DNA of 64,000 nucleotides from Hyaloperonospora brassicae (taxonomy: Eukaryota; Oomycota; Peronosporomycetes; Peronosporales; Peronosporaceae), in contig CANTFL010000579.1 of the NCBI GenBank assembly GCA_947650285.1, positions 62,001 to 126,000 on the forward strand, written 5' to 3'. Below, in pieces: positions 1 to 12,395 of the stretch. The first letter of the stretch is position 1; every line of letters begins with the position of its first letter. The position numbers and the translations under genes are program-made. The notes below the pieces were generated by a model. The model did no database searches, was not told the origin of the DNA, and saw nothing but the letters and a program-made list of their open reading frames with translations.

Positions 1-15
1 GACTATTCAACTCTT

Positions 16-1742
16 TTGGAAGGTCAGCTGACACATTCAAATGTGCAGAATGTTAACCTTCGTCGTCAGCTATCGGAGCACCTCACAGTATATGACCAGT
101 TAAAGGTGAAAGAGCGAGATCGATATCGTAATTTAGCAGAACACCGGACTCTTCTACACACCATCAATAGTGCCATACTCGGGTCCCAGTCACCTGCGTC
201 ACTTACTCGGCAATCCTCCAAGAGTACCACTCCGGCCAGATCGGCACCTTCTTCCGTTGTACAGACGCCGCGGTATCCTGCCCGTAGATCTCCCTCGAGA
301 TCGTCTGCCTCACCAGCCAATCGTCAGCGCATTCCCCCGATTATCCAGTCCGTAAATTCTCTCACCATCCGATCAGGCTCTCGCGTAATATCGTTGAGCC
401 CTTCAACACCTTGCAAGATACTCCCAAGATTGACCCCCTCTGCGCCCACACCCGAGTCTTCGAATCCTTCGTTTCCTTCCTCGGATTCTGGGCCGGATCG
501 GGCGGTGGGATATAGTCCGAGTTTGGCTCTAGCTCGGACGATTCAACTTTTTCGTGTTGGCTCAATCGAGATCGGCCGCTCGTCGTCAGACGAGATCGGA
601 TATCCGGTCCGCCACACCCGATTCCTCCCAAGCTGCTCTGAATAATTCCCCTTCGTCCGTGACAACCGCAATTGACCAAGAACTTTCGCGTCTGCTCCCA
701 CCAAGCGCTTCGGAGCCTCGTTATCTCTCCTACTCGTCCACTACGGCCACGACTACTCCCTTTGAATGACAATCAGGATGATGGTGACTCTGGTGATATG
801 TATCTGTCATCGCCGGAAGAAAAAATCAGCGAGATCGGTTCGGTTACTTCGCCTCGTGGATCCACTGCACCTTTAGCCCGCCATTTGTCCGACAGCAACT
901 GCGGTATCAACATTCCGGCACGCCAAGTGGCTAACAGAGTCCTCGATTCTGTTGATTTCGACAATCTTCCGCCAATCCAGCATCACGGGGTCAAAGGATT
1001 CCCAATTATTTGGCACATTCTTACCGTACAGCTTCCTAGATCGCCCCTTGGTCAGTTTCGCGAATCGCGATAGTTTGCGTGAAAACTATGGCTATTGAGC
1101 TGCTGTTCCACCATTTTTCCAGGCCCAAGCAACTTCTTTTCCCTCCCACACTCACGGAAGGGCTCCGCATACTAGGACTTGGGCACCTGGACTGATCTCG
1201 GGGCAACAAATCCAGGCTCTGTAAACTACATCCATTGGGATAATATCGTGGTTCCCGTGAATATAATATCGTTCTCCATGACTGGATTGTATCGTGACAT
1301 GATTACTCGTTACCTAGAGCTTGAGTCCACTCATCGACAAGCTCTGTGGTAATCCACCCATGCCTTCCCGATCTCTCCGCGTCAACGACGATATGAACGG
1401 TTCATGCAAGCGTTTTGGCACCAACGGAAACAGCTTAGATCTCGTTTTGGAGCGCGTTGGAATAATTTCTTGAAGATGATACTCAGCGGCATGATTGCTG
1501 GCCACTGCGATCCTGACAATTTGCTGGATCCCTTCTTCCTGCATTATATGCGCCCACATGAGGAGCGAGTTTGGTATCCAAGGTTGGGACATTCTGACGA
1601 CTTAGCCGACCTGATTGAGGCGTTGGACATGGCAGACCAAGAGGATCCTTGTCGTTACCAGTTTCTTAACGCCAACTGGGATCACCCTGGATCGCAGATC
1701 GCTCGTCTAAAAGACATGTTTGAGCCTGCTCCATCATCTTAG
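16..1742 (+). pseudogene. Antisense ORF of element 1 (conserved, unknown function)
   Basis: This is the plus-strand copy of the ORF that element 2 carries on its own antisense strand (17798-20531). It starts inside the coiled-coil part (VNLRRQL is shared), passes through a Ser/Pro/Arg-rich low-complexity middle and ends in a conserved domain with RSRFGARW, LLDPFFL and NANWDHPGSQIARL. Frameshifts split it near 560-770 and 1080-1400. It runs opposite to gag-pol and converges on the chromodomain. I recognise no family. It lacks any obvious membrane segment, so an envelope protein is not supported. Conservation between two diverged copies suggests the ORF once served the element. Confidence 0.6.
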
Positions 1743-1996
1743 GCCAAAATTGATGTCCGGTCCAATCTTCTTTCGTAATTGTGTATGTCTCTCTATAGTA
1801 TTTTTTGGTAATTAAATCCTTTTAACCTACACAACTTCAATTCTCCCTCGATCCACAACATTCAGTAAGGTAATTGATTCGACTGTCTCCATACTCACAC
1901 ACCTAGCTCTATCCATCAGCATGTACTACCTCCTAGCACACCTTGCCACCCCATCCATCCGCATATGCTTCCTCTTAGCATATCTGCCCAGACCGT

Positions 1997-2215
1997 TCAT
2001 GTTCGTCCGACTTGCCTTCGTGAGACTGCATCACTTCGAAACGGTTTTCGACTCACTCGGTTCCGATTAAACGCTTTCAAGATCGCTCCACAACTCAGAT
2101 CTGCCTCGTCCACCCAACTCAGATCGGGATATCCCTTCCATCTCACCAGAAACTGTCGGTGTACTCGCCCATAACGAGTTTTCCAACCAGATCGCACGTC
2201 CAATACCTCTTCCAC
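1997..2215 (-). pseudogene. Chromodomain of element 1 integrase
   Basis: The minus-strand reading contains EEVLDVRSGWKTRYGRVHRQ followed by FLVRWKGYPDLSWVDEADL. This is the chromodomain pattern: an aromatic in the first strand, then the VRWKGY-W core. The domain sits at the C-terminus of chromovirus-type integrases, where it is known to guide insertion by reading chromatin marks. It is nearly identical to 17265-17471 in element 2. The link to the integrase is broken by frameshifts. The 1743-1996 stretch to its left shows only degraded spacer. Confidence 0.75.
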
Positions 2216-2294
2216 TTCCTATCTCCTCTCCTTAAGATCGCTCCTTCAACTGTAATCTGGTAGTAGAGCTTCATCAAAATCCAAGTGATTGGCT

Positions 2295-3640
2295 TCATCC
2301 AACGTATGCTGGTCTTTCGGCCGCTCGGGGAACGTCTTTACTCTCTACAATCGATAGATGAACAATCGGGAACAGTCGATATGGGGTACCTGCGATCCCC
2401 AAGTTCTCATCGTGATCTCCACACATATCCGTAACCCGGAATGGACCATGCCACATATGTGCTAGCTTCTTCGCATATTCTTTCTCGACTCGATCCAGGT
2501 ATAGGCAAACTTGTGTCCCCACATCGACTTCATAATGCTCCAGGTCTTCATTGTGTTGATCTGCTCTTTCCTGGATCGCAGCTAGTAAGTGATCATTCAC
2601 CGCAGATCGAGCCCGCTGATATTGTCTTCGGATGTTGTATCTCCACCTTTTTGGATCGCGATCTCTTGTTCTCGTGTTCCCCACAGACACCGTAGCCTCT
2701 AAATGTCGATCTCGAATCCCACCCATGAATCAGATAGAATGGGGTGTTTCCTCGGATCCGATCTTGCGCGGTATTAATCGCAAAGATTAAACGTATAGCA
2801 TATTCATTCCAGTCTCGTTGGTCGGAATCGGCAATATACATCTTGAGCGACCGCGTTTAGGTTTGCACCATTCGTTCGGCCGTTCCATTTGCTTGTGGTC
2901 GGTAGGCTATGGTTGCACGCTGTTTTTGTCCTACGATCTGGCTGAAATCTCGGAAGATGTCATACATAAATCCCGGCTCCCGATCATGCCTAATTGCTTC
3001 ACTGGCTCCGAAGCGTCGGAACACGCTTTATACGTAATTATCTGCGATCTTTTTTGCGGTCCGTTACGAGCTAGACATTGCGATCACATACTACGAGAAA
3101 AGATCGATCAGATGAGTAGCTCTGTTTTCTCCTTGAGCGGCTTGAGCAACGACGGTTTATTATCCATCGCGATAATCTGAAATGGATAGGTCGCTTGTAA
3201 ATTACCAGGCGATTTCTCATCGATCGAAGGACTCCCCTTTCCGGTCTCACAATCGGTACACTCGCCTACATATCGTTGCTTACTACGGTACAGCCCTCTC
3301 CAGTGGAATCGCGATCAGATCCTCTGATATGTTCTGTCAATACCCTGGTGGTCTCCTTCCAGGCTATCGTGCTAATGGTGCAAAAAGTCCTGTTGCAACG
3401 TCTCTGGGATCACTAGACGCATCAAACCATCGCGATATTCTGACTATCTTTTCGCCATGGGGCAGAAAAAAAACAGCTATTCTTGTTAATCTCGTACTCA
3501 GGTGCTAGTTTTGCGCACACCTTCACATCTCCAGCGTCCAGGCTTGATATATCGCCGTTCAGATAACTCTTGAGGTTGACGATCCAACGCTCTTCATCCT
3601 AAGCTTGTACAATTCGTCGAATCCTAATCCTCTGCACAAT
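2295..3640 (-). pseudogene. Integrase of element 1 (broken)
   Basis: Minus-strand fragments read DQRDWNEYAIRLIFAINTAQ and DRIRGNTPFYLIHGW (about 2593-2841), the end of the integrase core. A piece near 3150-3180 reads IIAMDNKPSLLKPLK, so this copy keeps the first catalytic Asp that element 2 has lost. The region 2295-2726 reads DVGTQVCLYLDRVEKEYAKK and WHGPFRVTDMCGDHDENLGI, the linker before the chromodomain. Several stops and frame changes make it inactive. Confidence 0.7.
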
Positions 3641-3740
3641 CTCCTCCTGTATCACTTCGGGCTGATGGTGTCTCCATCGGGCCGTTCTCGTGATCGCAGT
3701 TATTCAAGCAAGCTTCCCATCCTGCTTGGGCTTCAACAAT

Positions 3741-4292
3741 TCATCGAGACAATTCAGAGTCATCAGATCTTGCCGATCTTCGTCGGCTACCACCGTTCTC
3801 ACAATTTCGATCTGCAATGCTGTGCTGGCTAGTCCATGCGCGCTTTTGGTTCCATTCTCGATTCATGTGTAGGAACTCATGATTCGGCCACGTTCGCAAT
3901 TTGTCCAACGCTTCTTGTATCAACATTTGAAGGCCCGGAGCCTTGCAGTCGATCTCGCCGCGCATCTGCCGGATCACCAAATTCGATTCTCCACAAAGAA
4001 TTACCCGCCCCCTGTCCAGATCGGCAAGTAATTTGAAGCATAATAGCAAGCCATTATACTCAGCTTCATTCACGGTCAGATCGAGAGCGTATCTGGATTC
4101 TGCCGCTACGATCGTCCACTCAGGCAACCTCCATATCACAGCACTGTACGAACCCTCTTCCTTCTTAAAAATCGCCGATCCATCAAAGCTGGCCACCAGC
4201 AACTTCTCATCCACTTTCACCGTGGGTGTTGGCATTGATATCTTGAGTCGGTAGTTCTTTCGCGGGGTTATTGCGATCAGCATCTCTTCCAT
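3741..4292 (-). pseudogene. Second, archaeal/plant-type RNase H of element 1
   Basis: The reading VDEKLLVASFDGSAIFKKEE is followed by VNEAEYNGLLLCFKLLADLD and VILCGESNLVIRQMRGEIDC. These place the first Asp (FDGSA), the Glu (NEAEY) and the third acidic site of a cellular-type RNase H. At that third site this copy has GESN where element 2 has GDSD, so it looks disabled. The domain lies downstream of the RT-linked RNase H, a dual arrangement described for some oomycete Ty3/Gypsy elements. Confidence 0.7.
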
Positions 4293-4394
4293 CTCCTATC
4301 TCGGAATAATACTCGTTGCCAGCATCTCCATGATCTCTTCTTCTCCTTTTTTGCATTTCTTCACCTCCATAGTCCAGTTCGACAGCAAAGCAGC

Positions 4395-4730
4395 CTACCG
4401 CCCTAATCTCCCGTTGATCCCTCGAGATTGCATCAACCATGCTAACGTGGAATGTCGGGTCAGCACAGTGATCTCCCGTGAAGCAAGCGTCGTATAGCAC
4501 ACATCCAAAACACGAAGTAACGCCAGCACTTCCTTCTCCACCGTTCCGTAGTTAAGTTCATTAGGCTTCAAAGTACGGCTAGTAAACGTTACCGGATGAT
4601 ACACGCCATCATACTCCTTAATCAGGGCCGCTAAGAAGGCCCACCTACTAGAATAGACGACGATCACGGGAAGACGATCCGGGTCGAAAGGTTTACGCAT
4701 AAATGTTGTAGCTATCTTAGCTTTCAGCAT
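4395..4730 (-). pseudogene. RT-linked RNase H (connection-like) of element 1
   Basis: It reads HPVTFTSRTLKPNELNYGTV followed by EKEVLALLRVLDV and EITVLTRHSTLAWLMQSRG. The fold of a Ty3-type RNase H is recognisable, but the expected first Asp (TDAS) is replaced by YSSR and the expected YTDH is LTRH. So two of the catalytic acidic residues are gone, as in element 2. It probably acted only as a connection domain in the parent family. Here EKEV is intact, where element 2 has a stop. Confidence 0.65.
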
Positions 4731-4831
4731 GTAAGCGCAGCCTCATCTTCCTTTCATCGACCCTCTTTCGACCATTCTTCTCCTGCTGCGAGCTGAGATC
4801 GGCCGATCTCGAAGAAATCCGATTCTCTTAA

Positions 4832-5923
4832 CTAGTACAACAATGCGGCGTACACCTCGAAATACTCAATGAAGCGGCGGTAGTAGTTCAAGCTTCCGAG
4901 AAAAGATTGCATAGCTCGCAGTGTGCTAGGAAATGGTATATAGACCAACGACTCCGAGTTCTTGGGCTGAGCCTCTAGACCATCCATCGACATTCGATGT
5001 CCCAAATATTCGACCTTACGGCACCCGCAAAAATTCTTCGTGAGACTGATAGACAGGTTCCACTTATTACATGCTTCTAGCAGTCGTTCCACTTTTGCGT
5101 ACAAAGATTTTCATGACGTGGCTGGTATGAGAATATCGTCAATGTAAGATCGGCGTCCCAGTATAGAAGGCCGCCGATCTGTCTAAGGTTCCCCATCCTT
5201 AAACACGTCAATCGGGCCATCCGATGTTGATCTCTGGCCGATCTTGAGATATCCATACAGTGCATTGTCCACCAGACGTTGATAAATCTGAGGTGTGTTC
5301 TTGAGCCCAAAAAGCAATCGGAGACACTCGAAAAGACCAAACGGCGTGACAAACGCTGAGATCAGTTATGCTCGTTCAGTCATCTCAACGACCCAGAATC
5401 CACTGGCCATGTCTAGCGAACAGTACCATAGGGCTTTATCCAAATCCTTCAGCAGATCGCTGATCAACGGCATGGGGCAAACCATCAGGCGTGTCAGCTG
5501 ATTCACTCTTCGATAATCAATACAGAGACAAATATCCACTCCATTCTTTTTGATGATCACCACTATCGGAGACGCCCAAGGCGACGTGGATGGCTGAACG
5601 ATCTTGGCCGCTAACAGCTCTTTGATTAGATCCGACAACTTCTCCCGATATTTCAGCGCGACCGGACGTACTCTTTGCACTATCGGTGCTGCCCCACCGA
5701 CATCGATATCACGGATCTCGCCTCGTGCTGCCGGTGGTAGAGCATTACCTTTACCCATGAGAAGGTGACGGATCTTCCAAATCAGCGATCTATGTCTTTG
5801 TTGATCTCCTGTGAGGGGAACGTTAGGCTCGCCTATCTGAATGTCGTCAATTGTCATTTCTTCCGTGTCAGTGGATATATCTGGTAACACCGCCAGATGT
5901 CGCTCAATGTCCTCGGCAAACAA
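4832..5923 (-). pseudogene. Reverse transcriptase of element 1 (frameshifted)
   Basis: Fragments cover the RT palm and fingers: AAKIVQPSTSPWASPIVVII, KKNGVDICLCIDYRRVNQLT, LDMASGFWVVEMTERA, and further on a YIDD box (about 5125-5145) and LSISLTKNFCGCRKVEYLGH, LNYYRRFIEYFEV. RT copies element RNA into DNA in the cytoplasmic capsid. Frame changes near 5100 and 5350 separate the YIDD part from the N-terminal part. The counterpart in element 2 is 13249-14632. Confidence 0.75.
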
Positions 5924-6061
5924 ATCTCCACTGTCGTGATAGTAGACTGGTAATTCTGCGGAGTCAGCTTCGTCGATCTTGGACGACTCGTCCTCTTTAG
6001 GTTCTTGTGCCTCCTCGGGTCAATACGATCCTGATCTGTTGTCTGTAAGATTTACGTCCAA

Positions 6062-7262
6062 CTAAAACAGTCTGTTGTCTTGTTCTCCTTGTTCGGTCCC
6101 GTGGTCCCTTCTCATCGCGATCTCGGTTTCGATACCAGGATCGTTATCCATCGACAATAGATTTGGTTCATCGAGTGGATTAGACCTGACTTCGTTGACC
6201 GTTACTTCCCTTGCAACAACAGTATCTGCCTTTTGCAATTCGTCGTCGCCAGCTTGTTTCGTTACCATGAAGACCGCTGGAAGTATGTCCTGTAGCGCAT
6301 CAGACGGACGTTTCATGATGCATTTGGGAGTGGCGTACGTAGGGCGATCTACCAATGGTCCGATCTGTTCTTTTGGGAGTTCATTCACTCGATCCGTCGT
6401 AGCCTCATACGCCAGAGTCTGCCACTCTTTGTACTTCCCCGATCCGACCGTCACGAATCCTTGAGTCCTCGGTATCATGCCTCCTTCCATCCACACGCCC
6501 GGTACAGTATGAGTGGTTAGTATAATCTCGTGATCGCCAATATCGGTCATCTGCGGATACTTCCTCCTACCAAACCCCGAGATCACCGTAGGTACCTAGT
6601 CAGGTCCTCGGGCGACCCACAACTTCATCTTGGCCCCACCAATCTCAATCTTCATTTCTCTTGACTCTCCGACCGGGATCACTATGTGTTGGTTAGTCGC
6701 CGTTATATTCTGTACTTTAGATCTGTACGCGGGGTGACGTCCTGAGAGGTGAATACGGATTTCTTTCGGTAGACATAGCGCGCCGTCGGATAGATCGAGT
6801 TGTACTCCGGCAGGTACCATAAAGTCCATTCCCAAAATCGCGTCTTGTCCCACTTGATCGCCTACCCATACATTGAAGTAATATACCAGCGATCCTGCGA
6901 GGGTTACTTTGATCTTGGTATGTCTCATCGTCATGTACGGATTTTTTTCCGATCCCGATACATTCTTGTCGTTGACTTTCGTCAATGTGACAACCAACCT
7001 TACGAGCAAAGGTGGTGTCAATAATAGACACTATAGCACCGGAATCAAATAGCAGAGTGGCTTTTACGTTGTTGATCTTGCCAACAGATTTCGCCTGTTT
7101 GAACCACTTCCCGGGAGAATAATGTTTCCAGTATCCGCGAGACTCCCCATAAGCGAGCTCAATTTCCATTGTTGGTTCGGCTCTCGAGTATTCTTCGATA
7201 TTCTTCAGACTGGAGACGGGAGAGACACGTTTTGACTTCGAACGAGATATATTTGTTTCCAT
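6062..7262 (-). pseudogene. Aspartic protease and linker of element 1
   Basis: The minus strand encodes KINNVKATLLFDSGAIVSII followed by DTTFARKVGCHIDESQRQEC. The LLFDSGA box is the active site of a retropepsin-like protease, and it is intact here (Asp-Ser-Gly) while element 2 has Asp-Phe-Gly. The protease continues in a shifted frame (6596-7021: AILGMDFMVPAGVQLDL). A linker follows to the RT (6062-6586: SGKYKEWQTLAYEATTDRV). It would have cut the gag-pol polyprotein. Confidence 0.7.
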
Positions 7263-7316
7263 ATCTGCATTCTGCTTACTCTCGCGATCTGTCTTCTTTT
7301 TTTCACGTGTGCAGTA

Positions 7317-7859
7317 ATGCAGAGCCCAGAACGCTCGGCTCGTACCAGATTCAAACCTGGAGAGCGTCCTAGTTTAACATCTTCTCAGCCTTCTCTGGCA
7401 TCATCCCCGCATGCTTGTTTGGGACGTACCACTGTCGGATCATGTTGTAGAACTCCTCCATGGGACACTTCCCCGGGTCATGCATCTCATTGCAGGCGCG
7501 ATACACGAAAAAACGATTGTCCGAGGGGTGCCCTTTACGCCCACATTTCTGTCAAGTGAGCCGTTTCCAACAAGCGAGATCTCTGTGCTTGGTCGATCCG
7601 CAATGAGTACACGGCTTCGATGGCATACTGCGACCTTGGTCTGTGACCTCTCGGATCCGCCGATCCTATGTTCGCCGAAGTTTCGCTGGTTGTTTGCGCC
7701 GATCTGCAGCAGAGGCTACATGAATCGATCTCAAACGATCTTATGACTACGATCCGTTAATTTCTGAGTCGAATTCGCTGCTAATTACCTCGGTACGGAA
7801 CATCCTCACAGCCCGTGCGGGCTTAGACAATACTGTGGCAAAGTCACGCCTTAATATTT
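7317..7859 (-). pseudogene. Gag C-terminal remnant of element 1
   Basis: The reverse complement matches 11590-12150 of element 2: the zinc-knuckle region and the sequence just before it. Similarity is continuous up to base 7859, directly against the left LTR of element 2. So element 2 (or a recombinant carrying its LTR) lies inside this gag. The rest of the gag and the 5' LTR of element 1 are not found on the far side of element 2. Confidence 0.65.
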
Positions 7860-9601
7860 TGGGACGTAGATCGGTGACCACCCATTAAGGCGTCACTTAC
7901 TGGTGTAAATTTATATCAAGGTACTTAGTGATACAATAAGGAGATGGAAAGCGATCTTAACCGGGATCGGCGATCCGATCTAACTGTCTCCAGACTGATG
8001 GGTATGGAACGACTTGAGACGGAGCGATCTGGCACAAGACGACAAAAAGAAGATTTCCATAGAAAGACCTGGGACAAGGATCTGGGACCAGGTGATGCGA
8101 AGAGATATGACTCTGGGACGAAGGTGTAACATCCGGCAGATCAGTAATACTCTTTACCGATCTCACAATGGAATTAATGATTTAGGTTAATTATAGCTCG
8201 ATCTGGAAATTTGGGTACTCGTGGACATCCAGGGACTATAGAAAGAGTCTCGTGGACCAGATAAACCCTGAAGAATATTATTGGAGCACTTACAATCAAT
8301 AGAAGAACTTTAACTGCTGATTTTGTGCCGTGTTGACCTCAACGATCTCGAATTTGGGCACTAGATCGGTCATGTTCCCTCTTGATTATAGATATATCGC
8401 TGATAGGACTTTAAGATTATGATGAATACGTTTGTTGAAGGTCCATGAGTGATGTCGCAAAAGTTCAGAATGAAAGAGCTAATGGAAGCCGGTTGAATTG
8501 ACGTCGCAAAATGGATTTAGACACATTCGGCATTTGGATACTATTTTGGACTTTTCGGTACCAAAATTTGGTATTTGGTACCGTATTAGGAATCTGGCCT
8601 CTTTTGGGCATGTAGGCACTATATCGGGAGTATTGGCGCTATCTTTGGACTACAGGTCATGAAATTTCGACACGTGTTCAAGGGGGCGGTCAAGCTTAAA
8701 GGTGATATCGGTTTGGAGAGTGACCTACTGTTTGGTATAGGCTTATGAATAGGATGGCTATTAATTTGGTTGGATAATAAAACAGACTTAACCTGCTTTT
8801 TACATACTCACGAGCACGTTCGCAGACTCTCTCTTCCGGGCAGGATATTTGGCCTCCCGTCGATCAAGGACTTCGCCGCGCCGTGTTTCGTGTAGCTCAT
8901 CTTAAATTGTTTGGCCAAGGTGGGGTTAAGGGGGTAACTCAACTCAACTCAAACTGCTAGGGTAGCAGCAAACAACAACAAAGGAAAAGGATTTTGGTTA
9001 CACGATCGCAAGGCGGCTCAAGTGGTCAGAAGATCTGGACAAGGAGTTCAAGACAAGACCGAGCAAGATCGAGCAAGATCGAAGCGATCTACTGGACAGA
9101 TCGGCACGTTTCATTTTGGCGAAACAAGCAACCGATCTGCCCAAATTGCGCACTTCCAGCAAGATCGGCCGATCCCGAGACCAGATCGGAACGATCCAAA
9201 CGCAAGATCGACGCAGGACTACTCTTTGCTGAGTGAAGATTTCCGCACAGCAAAGACCCCGATCCCGAGGATAAATCGAGATCGGTGTGATTCAAGATCG
9301 ATATCGCGACGCTTCGAGATAAGAGATCGCCGCGCCTCTAAATCAAGATCGCAGAACCTCCGTTCGTGGTGTGAAGATTTTCACGCCGGAAGCGAACTTT
9401 CAATCCAACCTCTCAGCGAGATTGACATCTCCCAAGGCCGTTTATAAGATCTAAAGCCAGCCCAACCGACGGGTACACAAGGTGAGCACAAGGCTATACA
9501 GCAAGGCACGGATCGGAGTACTCTCTCCAAGAGTCGGCAAGTCTGTGCAAGTGGAAATTCGACACTCACACAAGCGATTTTGTGAGGTCGACTTCACCAC
9601 A
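7860..9601 (+). repeat. Left (5') LTR of element 2
   Basis: This is a direct repeat of 20646-22462. Landmarks shared by both copies are the TGGGACGT start, a block near 8500-8700 (GGCATTTGGATACTATTTTG), AATAAA-type signals near 8775, a CTGCTAGGGTAGCAG hairpin near 8957, a GATC-rich stretch at 9000-9350 and the CACCACA end. It is about 75 bp shorter than the right copy. It should hold the element promoter; I could not place a TATA box with confidence. No clear tRNA primer-binding site follows at 9602. Confidence 0.8.
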
Positions 9602-10411
9602 ATGATGCTTGTGCCCGGGTCTTCTGAGGTCTCTGGTTTTCACCGTGAGTCCACTGGCGAAGATGTCAAGATCAAGCAAGAACCTGGGATTGAAGTGTCA
9701 GCGACAGAGGGATTGACGCAGACACGCAGAAGCACAAGGATCCCGTATCATCAGAGTTTTGGGAGGGGCTCTGATGGAAACAAAATGAAAGAGGAAGATC
9801 GAGAGGTCGATCTGGAAGATAAACCTCAATTTCCTCCTAGGGTCCATTAGGGGGCCACCGCAGATCGATCTGCAAAGATCTGTCTGCTTGATTAAAACCC
9901 AATGGTAAAAACCAAACCGGCGAACGCCAAACCCTATTTCCTCGTCGATAGATCACCTGACCTCAAGCCGAGGAACACGATCACGAGATCGACCCATACC
10001 AAAACGATCCACGATGAGATCGATTGGATCGGACGGCAAAGATCGCCAGATCGACCATACCGTGCAATCGAAGATCGGAGCCAAAGAGGAATACGATCAA
10101 GACACTGGACAAGATCGCGATGCAAAAGACCGAATATGATCCAAAGAAGATCGCGTCCATGGGAGAATGAAACGACAGGCAAGTCGTTGGAGCATGCGAA
10201 ATGGCAGCGCTATTATATCCATTTGAAGACAATGCTCAAGACGGATCCGGTGCTCAAGATATTACGGCCCAAGTTGATCGGCCCTCTGGATAAGCCGATC
10301 TCGGTCCCACCTCCTGGGACCAACAAAGTCGACGCGATTAACTCTGATTTTAGCAGATGTTGGACGACATGGGTTTCTGCGCTAATGCTTTTGATGGAGA
10401 TGAACTGCTGA
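9602..10411 (+). pseudogene.  Confidence 0.
9602..10411 (+). pseudogene. Gag N-terminal ORFs of element 2 (broken)
   Basis: An ATG at 9602, directly after the left LTR, opens a frame reading MLVPGSSEVSGFHRESTGED and EGLTQTRRSTRIPYHQSFGR to a stop at 9850. A second frame (9902-10411) continues with a GATC-rich, Arg/Asp-rich sequence (KMIQRRSRPWENET-like) and KWQRYYIHLKTMLKTDPVLK. They probably formed one gag N-terminus, now split. From 10412 to 10676 the reading is further broken. No known domain. Confidence 0.45.
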
Positions 10412-10676
10412 GTTGCAGCTTGGAACAGTTGGAGGACGCAAGGAGCAAGTTCGTGGGGATCATGACACTTATGGTGGGTGAAGCCACTACGTCTAAAGAC
10501 AAGGTCGCTAGTACACTCGGACTCACTCCGTGAGCACCTCACAGGATCTCCTCACTATGCCTCAGATGACTCTGAGATCGAGTCAGACGAATCCATCAGC
10601 ATTCGCCGGATGTCTCTAGGACCGTCAGGAGGATCGTTCCTACAAGGACCAGATCGGCAAGGCCAAGATCGAAGCC

Positions 10677-12096
10677 TTGAAGGAGCAAACCAAGATCGAC
10701 GTACAACGACGGCCGACCAATGCACCTATGAGGTTGGGAGATCAGGAAGAGAATGATCTAAGTCGATATTTCAATATGGCGATGAAGAAACACGAATCAG
10801 AACAACGAGCAGCCCAACGAATGAACCGACAGCCGAGCCGTGATCCAGATCGCCGTACTTTTACCCAACCCTCGCAAGAGATCTATGACAAGACGGATGT
10901 GGATATGGAATCGGTGGAGTCCAACGCTTACGATCAGATCCAGCAGGAGGCAGAATATGATCCGGACGATCTGTGGATGGCCGAACCAAGGCGACCTCAA
11001 GTTGCCGCGACCGGTGTGACTAACGATACCAACTCCGTCATTCAAAGGATCAGAACCTCAGCGATCTTCGAGCTGAAAGAGTTCTCTGGAACGGATCGAG
11101 AAGTAGACAAAGCACAGACCTGGATCGGTAAAGTTAAATCAGCGTTCCTCCGTGACCAAGCATCGTACGAAGAGAGATGTCTGGTTTTCGGCGATCTCCT
11201 GGTAGGCCCAGCCCGCTACTGGTACCGACAGCTGTGCAGATCGACGAGATCCAATCTGGAAAGAATTGATGAACAGCTTCCTCTTGGAATATGCGGGACA
11301 CGGGATGTCAGCGAGCCGGCAATATTACCACGCGAAGAAGCGGTCGGAAGAAAACCCTCTGCAGTACTTGCATCGGCTTAATGTGATGGAAATGCTGGCG
11401 AAGGTACCGGTGAAGGATGGAGCGCCAGATGCACGCAAGGAACATGTCAACCATTTCATTGACACCTTGGACGATCCCTGATCTCTCCGACCATCTGCTA
11501 CTGCTGAATGTAGTAAATGCGGATGCCATGCAGGAGACATTGCATGGATACCAGCAAGGGAGATCGCGTCAAGGGATAGTGATGATGGGATCGTCTAAGC
11601 CCAGACAGAAGGGGACGCCTGGTACAGCACTTTCTAAGCCTGCACGTGCGGTGAGGATGGTCCGTACCGAGGATATCAGCAGTGATTAAGAATCGGACAC
11701 CAACGGATCGGATTCGGAAGATCGATTGAGATCGATCCATATGGCTGCCAATACGGATCGGCGAACACCATCTCGCAACGCTTCAGCGAATATGAGATCG
11801 GTCGATCCGAATACTCGTCGAAACTATCAAGATCGCAGTAAGCCATAAAGCCGTGTACTCATTGCGGATCGACCAAGCATAAAGATCTCGGTTGTTGGAA
11901 GCGGCTCATGTGCCAGAAATGCGGGCGTAAAGGACACCCCTCCGACAATTGTTTTTTCGTGTGTCGTGCCTGCGGTGAGATGCATGACCCGGGGAAATGT
12001 CCCATGGAGGAGTTCTACAACATGATCCGACATTGGTACGCCCCGAACAAGCATGCAGAGATGCTGCCAGAGAAGACCGGGAAGATGTTAAACTAG
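10677..12096 (+). pseudogene. Gag core and zinc knuckle of element 2
   Basis: The ORF at 10677-11381 has a basic/acidic N-terminal stretch, then a retrotransposon gag domain (SAIFELKEFSGTDREVDKAQ, TWIGKVKSAFLRDQASYEER, DLLVGPARYWYRQL). A frameshift near 11280 moves the reading to 11266-11481 and again to 11417-11689. At 11860-12096 there is a knuckle region with CQKCGRKGHPSDNC, an exact CX2CX4HX4C pattern, preceded by a GSTKHKDLGCW-like half finger. Gag packages element RNA. It is broken but clearly recognisable. Confidence 0.75.
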
Positions 12097-12395
12097 GACG
12101 CTCGCCAGGTTTGAATCTAGTACGAGCCGAGCGTTCTGGGCTCTGCATTATTGCATACGTGGAAAAAAAGAAGACAGATCGCGAGAGTAAGCGAATGCAG
12201 ATATGGAGACAAATTTATCTCGTTCGAAGTCAAAACGTGTCTCTTCCGTCTCCAGTCTGAATAGGATCGACGAGTACTCGAGATCCGAACCAACTAGGGA
12301 AATTGAGCTTGCTTATGGGGAACCTCGCGGATATTGGAAGCACTATTCTACCGGGAAGTAATTTAAACAGGCGAAAGCTGTTGGCAAAATCAACA

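Larger units (their letters stand above)
1..7859 (-). mobile_element. Element 1: truncated Ty3/Gypsy retrotransposon
   Basis: Read on the minus strand the order is gag tail (zinc-knuckle region), aspartic protease, reverse transcriptase, RNase H, second RNase H, integrase, chromodomain. A plus-strand ORF lies beyond the chromodomain (1-1742). Each part aligns by eye with element 2 (11.6-19.5 kb) in inverted orientation. Its 3' LTR would lie left of the window. Its 5' end is missing because the gag stops exactly where the left LTR of element 2 begins (7860). The frames are broken in many places, so it is not autonomous. GATC tetramers are very frequent, as in element 2. Confidence 0.85.
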
